This document shows positions 1-5,519 of a stretch of DNA of 6,408 nucleotides, in pieces (position 1 is the first letter of the stretch; each line of letters opens with the position of its first letter). A program made the position numbers and the translations under genes. A model generated the notes under the pieces. The model did not search any database. It saw nothing but the letters and a program-made list of their open reading frames with translations, and was not told the origin of the DNA. Origin of the DNA: JBBSQE01 sp038258095 (GTDB lineage: Bacteria; Actinomycetota; Thermoleophilia; Solirubrobacterales; 70-9); NCBI GenBank assembly GCA_038258095.1, contig JBBSQE010000174.1:1-6408 (forward strand). The letters run 5' to 3'.

Positions 1-744
1 ACGGACGAGGCCATGGTGCCGCTCAAGGACGACGGGCTCTACCGCGGAGACGGGGCTTTCGAGGTCATCAAGCTCTACGCCGGCCGCCCCTTCGCGCTTC
101 CCGAGCACGTCGAGCGGCTGAGCCGCTCCGCCGGGTCGCTCGAGCTCGAGTTCGACGTCGGGGGCTTGACGCGGGAGATCGACGCCCTGCTCGCGGAGTT
201 CGGCGACGGCGACGGGCAGCTCCGCCTGATCGTCACGCGTGGGGGTGGCCGCTACGCGATGACCGAGCCGCTCCCTTCCTACCCCGAGACGACGACGGTG
301 GCCACGATCACCTACCAGCCGACGGTGATCCTCAACGGAGTCAAGTCGCTCTCCTATGCGGCGAACATGCAGTCCACCCGCCTGGCCCAGGCCCAGGGCG
401 CCGAGGAGGCGATCTTCGTACGCCCTGACGGCACGATCCTCGAGTCGCCGACCTCCACGATCTTCTGGGTCTCGGGCGGGGAGCTCCGGACCACCGAGCT
501 CAGCGCCGGCGTCCTCGATTCGATTACCAGGCGCCGCATCCTCGCCGAGCTCGAGGTCACGGAGGGCTCCTGGCGAGTCGAGGATCTGAAGGGCGCAAGC
601 GAGGCATTTCTTGCCTCGACCGCGCGCGAGATCCAGGGCATCTCCGCCGTCGACGGCGAGACTCTCCCCTCCGCTCCGGGCCCCGAGACCGAGCGGGCGA
701 CGAAAGCGTTCGCCGCGGTGCTGGCGCGCGAGCTGGACGGCTGA
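1..744 (+). CDS. Class IV PLP-dependent aminotransferase/lyase (ilvE/pabC-like), 5' partial
   Basis: Fold-type IV PLP enzyme of the family that includes branched-chain and D-amino-acid aminotransferases and aminodeoxychorismate lyase. The frame is open to the left edge. The residues before the first ATG (position 13) belong to the usual N-terminal block that leads into GLYRGDGAFE, so I treat that ATG as internal and the true start as upstream of the window. Numbering from that ATG, K111 in KSLSYAANM (codon 343-345) fits the PLP Schiff-base lysine. E144 in LESPTSTIFWV fits the cofactor-ring glutamate, and STAREIQGISAVDG (202-215) fits the phosphate-binding loop. The usual Asn of the E-x-x-x-S-N motif is replaced by Thr149. 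The visible 243 residues are somewhat short for the family, consistent with a missing N-terminus. The next gene begins 5 bp after the stop, so cotranscription is likely. The substrate cannot be decided from sequence: aminotransferase and ADC lyase are both open. Family call is firm, function is not. Confidence 0.88.
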   Translation, partial: TDEAMVPLKDDGLYRGDGAFEVIKLYAGRPFALPEHVERLSRSAGSLELEFDVGGLTREIDALLAEFGDGDGQLRLIVTRGGGRYAMTEPLPSYPETTTVATITYQPTVILNGVKSLSYAANMQSTRLAQAQGAEEAIFVRPDGTILESPTSTIFWVSGGELRTTELSAGVLDSITRRRILAELEVTEGSWRVEDLKGASEAFLASTAREIQGISAVDGETLPSAPGPETERATKAFAAVLARELDG

Positions 745-749
745 GGCCG

Positions 750-1943
750 GTGGACCTGGAGCTGACCAACGAGCAGCGGCTGATCTCCGAAACCGCCAGG
801 GAGTTCTCCGATCGCGAGATCGGGCCGACGGTGCGCGAGTCCGATCGCGCCGAACGCTTCGACCGCGAGCTTGCGCGAAAGATCGGTGAGGTCGGCTACC
901 TCGGTGCCCCGGTCGCTGAGGAGTACGGAGGCCGCGGTCTCGACTATTTCGGATACGGCCTGATCGTCGAGCAGATCGGCCGTGTCGACTCGGCGATGCG
1001 AACCGTCGTCTCGGTCCAGACCTCGCTCGTCGCCGGCTCCATCGAACGGTCGGGGTCCGAGGAACAGAAGCAGCGCTGGTTGCCGCGTCTGTGCTCGGGT
1101 GAGGCTCTCGGCTGCTTCGGGCTGACTGAGCCCGACACCGGCTCCGATGCCGCAAACCTCCGAACCCGCGCGCGCCGGACCGACGATGGCTGGTCGATCT
1201 CCGGTCAGAAGATGTGGATCTCGCTCGGAAACTTCTCCGAGGTGGCGTTGATCTTCGCCCAGACCGATCCGGACCTGAAGCACCGCGGCATCGCCTGCTT
1301 CCTCGTCCCAACCGAAACCGCGGGCTTCTCGACCCAGGAGGTCCACGGCAAGCTCGGTCTGCGTGCGTCAGACACCGCGTCGCTCGCCCTTGACGAAGTC
1401 GAGGTACCCGCTGACGCGCTGCTCGGCGAGGTTGGCGACGGCTTCAAGGTCGCGATGTCAGCGCTCGACAACGGGCGCTACTCGGTGGCCGCCGGTTGCG
1501 TCGGCATCTGCGACGGCTGCGTCGACGCATCGGTCTCCTACGCGAAGGAGCGCAAGCAATTCGGGGTCCCGCTCGCCCGCTTCCAGCTCGTTCAGGAGAT
1601 GATCGCCGACATGATCGTGAAGCGGGACGCATCCCGGATGCTCGTCTGGCGAGCCGGCGCCCTGAAGGCACGAGGAGAGCCGAACACGGTCGAGACCTCG
1701 ATCGCGAAGCTGTACGCGACGGAGTCGGCCGTCGAGTGCGCCAACCTCGCGATCCAGGTCCACGGAGGGTCGGGATACGTGGACGACTACCCGGTCGAGC
1801 GCTACCTGCGCGACGCCCGGGTGACCACCCTCTACGAGGGCACCTCGCAGATCCAGAAGCTGATCATCGGCCGCGACGCGACCGGGGTGAACGCGATGAT
1901 GCCCCTCGAGGCGGAGCCGGAGAAGAGAGCGGCCGATGGCTGA
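750..1943 (+). CDS. Acyl-CoA dehydrogenase (short-chain/SCAD-like)
   Basis: FAD enzyme oxidising an acyl-CoA to the trans-2-enoyl-CoA and passing electrons to electron-transfer flavoprotein; cytoplasmic. The 397-residue length is usual for the family. Domain order is complete: helical N-terminal domain (about 1-115), beta domain with the FAD/substrate motif CFGLTEPDTGSD (122-133) and flavin-contacting WIS (156-158), then the helical C-terminal domain with R243, KERKQFG (266-272) and QVHGGSGY (336-343). The catalytic base is E363 in LYEGTSQIQ, the position used by short- and medium-chain enzymes. The GTG start is chosen because MDLELTNEQRLI is the typical family N-terminus; a weak GAGG lies just upstream, overlapping the previous stop. 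It starts 5 bp after the class IV enzyme and its last 8 bp overlap the hydratase gene, suggesting translational coupling. By recall the sequence resembles human SCAD along its whole length. Chain length or branched-chain preference cannot be read; 2-methylacyl-CoA or isobutyryl-CoA substrates are alternatives. Confidence 0.95.
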   Translation: MDLELTNEQRLISETAREFSDREIGPTVRESDRAERFDRELARKIGEVGYLGAPVAEEYGGRGLDYFGYGLIVEQIGRVDSAMRTVVSVQTSLVAGSIERSGSEEQKQRWLPRLCSGEALGCFGLTEPDTGSDAANLRTRARRTDDGWSISGQKMWISLGNFSEVALIFAQTDPDLKHRGIACFLVPTETAGFSTQEVHGKLGLRASDTASLALDEVEVPADALLGEVGDGFKVAMSALDNGRYSVAAGCVGICDGCVDASVSYAKERKQFGVPLARFQLVQEMIADMIVKRDASRMLVWRAGALKARGEPNTVETSIAKLYATESAVECANLAIQVHGGSGYVDDYPVERYLRDARVTTLYEGTSQIQKLIIGRDATGVNAMMPLEAEPEKRAADG

Positions 1944-2709
1944 CCTCGTCATCACCGAGATGGTCAACCGCACCGCCCTGGTGCGCAAGAACCGCCCGGA
2001 GGCGGGCAACGCGCTCTCGCCGGAGATGATGGAGGCGATCGCGGACGAGCTGGAGCGGCTCGATAGCGACGGCGAGACGCGCTGCATCGTCATCGCCGGA
2101 ACCGACGAGGTGTTCGCCGCGGGCGGCGACATCAGGGCCATGCTCGAGCGGGGAGGCGACGCCGGCCAAGGCCCCGGCCCCGGCCCGAGCTTCTGGGAGC
2201 GCGTCGCCAGGATCGAGACACCGATGATCGCCGCGGTGTCGGGATGGGCCCTGGGAGGGGGATGTGAGTTCGCCCTCGCCTGCGACATGATCGTGGCGTC
2301 CGAGAACACCAACTTCGGTCAGCCGGAGATCACACTCGGCCTCATTCCCGGCGGCGGAGGGACGCAGCGGCTCGCGCGTGTCCTCGGCAAGCAGCTCGCG
2401 ATGGAGCTCGTCCTCACCGGGCGTCGCTTCGATGCCGACATGGCGCATCGGTGGGGGCTGGTCGCCGTGGTCGCGAAGCCGAAGAAGTGGCTTCAGGAGG
2501 CGATGGAGCTCGCGCACACCGTCGCTCAGCGCCCGCCGATGGCGGCTCGGCTCGCCAAGCGCGCCGTGCTCGCAGCCGAGGAGGAGACCCTGATCACCGC
2601 CCTCGAGACCGAACGCCGTCTCTTCGAGAGAGCAATGGCGACCGAGGACCGGGTCGAGGGCACGCAGGCGCTCCTGGAGAAGCGAGAGCCGAGGTTCGAG
2701 GGACGCTGA
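1936..2709 (+). CDS. Enoyl-CoA hydratase (crotonase family)
   Basis: Crotonase-superfamily protein of 257 residues, the normal length, predicted to hydrate trans-2-enoyl-CoA to 3-hydroxyacyl-CoA. The oxyanion-hole regions AAGGDIRAM (61-69) and ALGGGCEFAL (105-114) are present. Both hydratase catalytic glutamates are kept: E111 in GGGCEFAL and E131 in FGQPEITLGLIPGGGGTQRL. The C-terminus (TEDRVEGTQALLEKREPRFEGR region, 236-257) is the usual family ending. A purine-rich ribosome-binding stretch (GGAGAAGAG, 1919-1927) lies 8 nt before the ATG, inside the dehydrogenase gene. The 8-bp overlap with that gene and the consecutive chemistry argue that they act in one pathway. Odd point: the loop at residues 77-85 is a Gly-Pro run instead of the usual helix-forming sequence, without obvious change in total length. 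Having both glutamates argues against an isomerase or other crotonase side branch, but the precise acyl substrate is unknown. Similar proteins are often labelled paaF or echA; I do not assign a symbol. Confidence 0.94.
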   Translation: MADLVITEMVNRTALVRKNRPEAGNALSPEMMEAIADELERLDSDGETRCIVIAGTDEVFAAGGDIRAMLERGGDAGQGPGPGPSFWERVARIETPMIAAVSGWALGGGCEFALACDMIVASENTNFGQPEITLGLIPGGGGTQRLARVLGKQLAMELVLTGRRFDADMAHRWGLVAVVAKPKKWLQEAMELAHTVAQRPPMAARLAKRAVLAAEEETLITALETERRLFERAMATEDRVEGTQALLEKREPRFEGR

Positions 2710-2729
2710 GGCCCTCTCGGCCCCGGCTC
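2686..2729. terminator. Possible bidirectional terminator between convergent genes
   Basis: Nested inverted repeats span the hydratase stop codon and most of the 22-bp gap to the hydrolase stop codon. An inner GAGGG (2698-2702) pairs with CCCTC (2712-2716) across a 9-nt loop, and an outer GAGCCG (2686-2691) pairs with CGGCTC (2724-2729). GCCGAG (2688-2693) with CTCGGC (2716-2721) is a competing pairing. No T-run follows on either strand, so this is not a classical intrinsic terminator. In GC-rich DNA such pairing arises easily by chance. The placement is its best support. Confidence 0.3.
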
Positions 2730-2731
2730 GA

Positions 2732-5380
2732 TCACCGTCGGCGGTGCTCGCAACGGCGGACCTTGTCGCCCCTGCCGAACCTCACGATGTCGCGACCCTT
2801 GCCGCAGTACACGACATCCCTCCCGCCTCCACGGACGTCGATGAAGTCCCGTCCGGGGCCGGCGATGATGGCGTCCCGTCCGGGGCCGCCGAAGATCCGG
2901 TCTCGCCCGTTGCCCCCGACCACGCGGTCGCGGCCGCCACCCGCGTAGATCCGGTCGCTGCCATTCCCGCCGACGAGACAGTCCGAACGTGCGAACCCGC
3001 GCAGCAGATCGTTGCCGCCCCTCCCGACCAGGCGGTCGCCTCTGGTCGTGCCGAAGAACCTGTCCCGCCTGCCGGTACCGACCTTGCGGTTCGCGCACGG
3101 GCCGGCCTTCAGGCCGCCTCCTCCGCCCCCACCGGGTCCTCCGCCCCCACCGGATCCTCCGCCCCCGCCTCCGCCGGGGGACGGCACGGTCGGTTCGCCG
3201 GCAACCGGGGCGCTCGCCTCCCGGATCGGGACCACGGCGGTCACCTTCGAGAGCGTCGCGCTCGAGGCGACGTCCGAGCGGTGAACGAACGGCTCGTCGT
3301 CCTGGGCGAGCTCGATCCGGATCTTGTGTCCGGCCCCGAAGCGCCATCCGTTGCCGTGTAGCTCGAAGGTGACCCGTCCCGCGGAGGTCTCGGACGGCAA
3401 GAGGCGCCGCGGACCGCGGTCGACCATCAGGGCGGTGCCGTCGGGGAATACGTCGTAGAGGCGGGCGTCGAGCTGCATGCTCGCAGCATCGCCACTCACC
3501 GAGAAGTCGGCCGTGAGCTTGGTGGCTCCGAGCATCGTCGCGGTGCCCTCGAGGGGCTTCGTGTCGTAGGAGGCGACCCCGGGCCCGGCGGTGCCGGTCT
3601 CGACCGGGCAACGCCCTCCGTTGGCCTGGAGGTTCAGCAGCGGGTCGCTGTTGACGGCATGCGCGTTCGGCGCGGCGGTCGAGGTGGTGCTCTGTGCGCC
3701 GGTGAACTCGGCGGTCAGCGTGTTCGGCGCCAGCGCCTCGAACGTCGGGGCAGTGAACTGCGGGCCGCCCTCGTCGGCGCCGACGCCCAAGCGGGCGGCG
3801 TTCTTCGAGCAGACAAGGAGCTCGCCGGTCACGTCGAAGTCAGGCGTCACCTGGGCGGGATTTTCGACCGGCTGCGCGTAATGGTCGATGAAGCGGTTCA
3901 GCCGCGAGGTGACGCCGGTCCGGGTCAGGGTCGCGGGCGCGGTATCGAACTCGCGTTTCCCTCCCCCGCCGCCCGGATAGTCGGCATTCGCGCAGGCATG
4001 GTCGTCAGACCCGCAGGTGTCGGCCCAAACCTTCCCCTTGTTCTGCACGAAGTGCTGGTAATCGCCGTAGTAGGCCTGGACCGGGTATCCGGGGACGACA
4101 CTCTGCAACCGGTTGATCATCCGCCGGTTCTCCGCGTCGGTGAAGAGCGGGTCCGTGAAGGTGGCGGCGTCGAAGATCGGGATCCGGTAGCTCGCGTCCG
4201 CCGCGATGTTCGCGAAGAAGGCGTTCTGGTAGTAGGCCGAACGCTCGCGCATGAACTCGGGCAGGATGCTCGACGCCAGGGAGTCGCAGACCGGGTTGAG
4301 GGAGAACGGGTACTGCGAGTTCAGGCAGGCGAAGGCCTGGGTCACCGAAGGCGGAAAGGTGGTGTGGTCGGTGACCGCTGCGGCACCGGTGCCGAAGAGA
4401 GCCCCCACGATCGAGCGTTTCGGCAGACCGAATGGTGTCTCGGAGCCGGTGCAGGGCGCCCCCGTGAGATCGAACGGAGCCGTGTCGCAGCCGTCGGTGC
4501 GGGGCAGCGCGCCCGACTCCTGTAGGTGGGTGCCGGTGGGGACGAGGGAATACGCGAGGTCGGTCCATCCGTAGCGCGGCGCGACCGCCGCGAGGCTCAT
4601 GTTCGCCGGGCCACCAGACGGACAGCTCCACTTCGGATCGGTGAGCGCCATCCAGGCGAAGCCCGCCCCGTAGGAGCCACCCGTGGCGATGACCTTGGCG
4701 GGATCGACATCCGGCAGCGCCGCGCCCTCGACCGGGTCGTTGAATCGGCCCGCGATCTGGCACGAGAGCGACTGGAAGTCGTTGATCTCATACGAACGGG
4801 AGTCGAGCTGGTTCTCGCCCGTCGATCCGCCGTTGCTCGAGTTGACGAACCCGCGCGAGGTGTAGTTGACGACCACGTATCCGCGCGAGGCGAACCAGGT
4901 GTTGTTGTAGTGCCACTTCTCACCGCCGGCGTCAAGTGTGGTCGCCTCCCACCCAGTCTTGTTGCCCGAGCAGCAGCCGTGCATCATGAAGATGATCGGA
5001 AGTGCGCCCGTCGCGCCCGTCGGATAGGTGATGTCGACGTCGAGGGCGACCGTGCCGGCCTCCGTTCCAAGCGGCGCCGCACCGGTGGTCATCGTCGCGT
5101 CAGAAGCCTGGGGAGGAAGCCCCGTGAAGGTGTCCGCGCCCTGGTAGCGGGCGGGGACGGTGATCGCGGCCGCCCCGGTCAGGTTCGGAACGGCGCCGCC
5201 GGCGCTGGGCACGCCGTCATCGCAGAACGTGACCGAGTAACCGGTCGCGGGAACGGTGGGCGCCTGGCAAGCGGTCGTAGTCAGTGCAGCCGGAACGGTC
5301 GCCGACGCCGTGGAGGCGCCGAGGCACGTCGCCATCAATCCCGCCACCGCAACCAGCCCTACCCGCCGTGCTACCCGCAT
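2732..5380 (-). CDS. Secreted S15/CocE-type alpha/beta hydrolase with C-terminal RTX-like repeats
   Basis: An 882-residue exported protein. Order of parts: Sec signal peptide (1-27), alpha/beta-hydrolase domain (about 85-500), jelly-roll domain like the C-terminal domain of X-Pro dipeptidyl-peptidase/CocE proteins (about 605-718), Gly-rich linker (736-756), and RTX-like nonapeptides (768-872). A catalytic triad can be proposed: S236 in GGSYGAG, D410 in FDAATFTDPLF (aligned by eye to the family's GWxD region) and H443 in GDYQHF. HGCCSG (134-139) lies where the oxyanion-hole loop is expected. The mature protein has 18 cysteines, which fits folding outside the cytoplasm. The start at 5380 is chosen because it gives a textbook signal peptide behind a strong ribosome-binding site; the frame stays open to 5572 but that extension is Arg-rich and runs into the next gene. 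Family members cleave X-Pro peptides, cocaine-like esters or glutaryl-amides, or are plain acyl esterases. Substrate is unknown here; a secreted peptidase or esterase is the safe reading. It follows the transporter gene after 139 bp and may have its own promoter. Confidence 0.9.
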   Translation of the reverse strand: MRVARRVGLVAVAGLMATCLGASTASATVPAALTTTACQAPTVPATGYSVTFCDDGVPSAGGAVPNLTGAAAITVPARYQGADTFTGLPPQASDATMTTGAAPLGTEAGTVALDVDITYPTGATGALPIIFMMHGCCSGNKTGWEATTLDAGGEKWHYNNTWFASRGYVVVNYTSRGFVNSSNGGSTGENQLDSRSYEINDFQSLSCQIAGRFNDPVEGAALPDVDPAKVIATGGSYGAGFAWMALTDPKWSCPSGGPANMSLAAVAPRYGWTDLAYSLVPTGTHLQESGALPRTDGCDTAPFDLTGAPCTGSETPFGLPKRSIVGALFGTGAAAVTDHTTFPPSVTQAFACLNSQYPFSLNPVCDSLASSILPEFMRERSAYYQNAFFANIAADASYRIPIFDAATFTDPLFTDAENRRMINRLQSVVPGYPVQAYYGDYQHFVQNKGKVWADTCGSDDHACANADYPGGGGGKREFDTAPATLTRTGVTSRLNRFIDHYAQPVENPAQVTPDFDVTGELLVCSKNAARLGVGADEGGPQFTAPTFEALAPNTLTAEFTGAQSTTSTAAPNAHAVNSDPLLNLQANGGRCPVETGTAGPGVASYDTKPLEGTATMLGATKLTADFSVSGDAASMQLDARLYDVFPDGTALMVDRGPRRLLPSETSAGRVTFELHGNGWRFGAGHKIRIELAQDDEPFVHRSDVASSATLSKVTAVVPIREASAPVAGEPTVPSPGGGGGGGSGGGGGPGGGGGGGLKAGPCANRKVGTGRRDRFFGTTRGDRLVGRGGNDLLRGFARSDCLVGGNGSDRIYAGGGRDRVVGGNGRDRIFGGPGRDAIIAGPGRDFIDVRGGGRDVVYCGKGRDIVRFGRGDKVRRCEHRRR
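2765..3079 (-). repeat. RTX-like nonapeptide array (protein-level repeat)
   Basis: Encodes residues 768-872 of the secreted hydrolase. Aspartates fall every nine residues without a break: 773, 782, 791, 800, 809, 818, 827, 836, 845. Then come 855, 864 and 872 at steps of 10, 9 and 8. The best units are GGNGSDRIY, GGNGRDRIF and GGPGRDAII, matching the RTX consensus GGxGxDxUx, where U is a large hydrophobic residue. The first four units (from GTGRRDRFF) are degenerate. RTX repeats form a calcium-loaded parallel beta-roll. The array closes with CGKGRD (859-864) and a Cys-Glu before the basic C-terminus. It is rich in arginine, unlike the acidic RTX blocks of type I secretion substrates. Confidence 0.85.
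3119..3172. repeat. 18-bp tandem repeat (x3) coding the glycine linker
   Basis: Three head-to-tail 18-bp units begin TCCTCCGCCCCC on the plus strand (3119-3136, 3137-3154, 3155-3172). Units 1 and 2 differ at one base; unit 3 shares the first 12 bases and 14 of 18 overall with unit 2. The period is a multiple of three, so copy changes would keep the hydrolase frame and only lengthen or shorten its linker. The translated linker at residues 736-756 is nearly all Gly with one Ser and one Pro, so it should be flexible and unstructured. Confidence 0.85.
5300..5380 (-). other. Sec signal peptide of the secreted hydrolase
   Basis: Residues 1-27: a basic n-region (MRVARR), a hydrophobic core (VGLVAVAGLMATCLGA) and an Ala-Ser-Ala cleavage site, with TVPAA expected as the mature start. 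There is no twin arginine followed by the Tat consensus. Cys19 lacks a proper lipobox (Met-Ala-Thr before it), so soluble export is favoured over a lipoprotein. Confidence 0.85.
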
Positions 5381-5384
5381 CAAC

Positions 5385-5392
5385 TCTCCTCC
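5385..5392 (-). promoter_or_regulatory. Ribosome-binding site fixing the hydrolase start
   Basis: On the minus strand GGAGGAGA lies 4 nt before the ATG at 5380-5378, or 7 nt when measured from GGAGG. It is the strongest Shine-Dalgarno match attached to any start in the window. It decides between this ATG and the longer open frame that begins at 5572. Confidence 0.85.
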
Positions 5393-5451
5393 GCCGTGGC
5401 CCCGAACCCCCAGGAACAAGGAGGAGACTATCCGCAATCGCTGATCCGCGA

Positions 5452-5510
5452 GCCGGTAGCGCGACCGGCGGTGAGCCGAGCGGCCGTGGAGGCCGGACCC
5501 GCCGAGGCGG
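5452..5510 (-). terminator. Small GC-rich hairpins in the 139-bp gap after the transporter gene
   Basis: Downstream of the transporter stop are three short perfect inverted repeats. On the plus strand they are CCGCC-GA-GGCGG (5499-5510), CGGCC-GTGGA-GGCCG (5481-5495) and GCCGGT-AGCGCG-ACCGGC (5452-5469). None is followed by a T-run in the transcript. Clustered short hairpins behind a stop could end transcription in a high-GC actinobacterium, but chance is a real alternative. I see no convincing -35/-10 pair in the remaining 5381-5451 stretch. Confidence 0.25.
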
Positions 5511-5519
5511 AGACATCGG

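Noticed and set aside
13..15. ATG at 13 as the start of the class IV gene
   Set aside because: The frame is open to the edge, and the residues before this Met fit the family's N-terminal block, which normally has further residues upstream.
354..1346. 330-residue open frame on the minus strand
   Set aside because: It lies antisense to the class IV enzyme and acyl-CoA dehydrogenase genes, both of which have clear family motifs. Its composition is that of a GC-rich shadow frame and no motif is recognisable.
1458..2312. 284-residue minus-strand frame, and the overlapping one at 1864-2517
   Set aside because: Antisense to the dehydrogenase and hydratase genes; Arg/Ser/Pro-rich shadow translation with no domain.
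2765..3079. Repeat array read as a CRISPR or DNA-level tandem array
   Set aside because: The periodicity is at protein level (27 nt, Asp every nine residues) with diverged codons; there are no identical direct repeats separated by unique spacers.
2526..3611. 361-residue minus-strand frame rich in Arg and Gly
   Set aside because: It is an out-of-frame reading of the secreted hydrolase's repeat region running into the hydratase antisense; the regular sequence comes from the underlying RTX codons.
5320..5330. Cys19 of the hydrolase as a lipoprotein attachment site
   Set aside because: The preceding residues Met-Ala-Thr do not fit a lipobox, while an Ala-Ser-Ala signal peptidase I site follows at 25-27.
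5418..5427. Perfect Shine-Dalgarno-like AAGGAGGAGA on the plus strand
   Set aside because: No ATG, GTG or TTG follows at a usable distance, and the frames downstream are antisense to the transporter.
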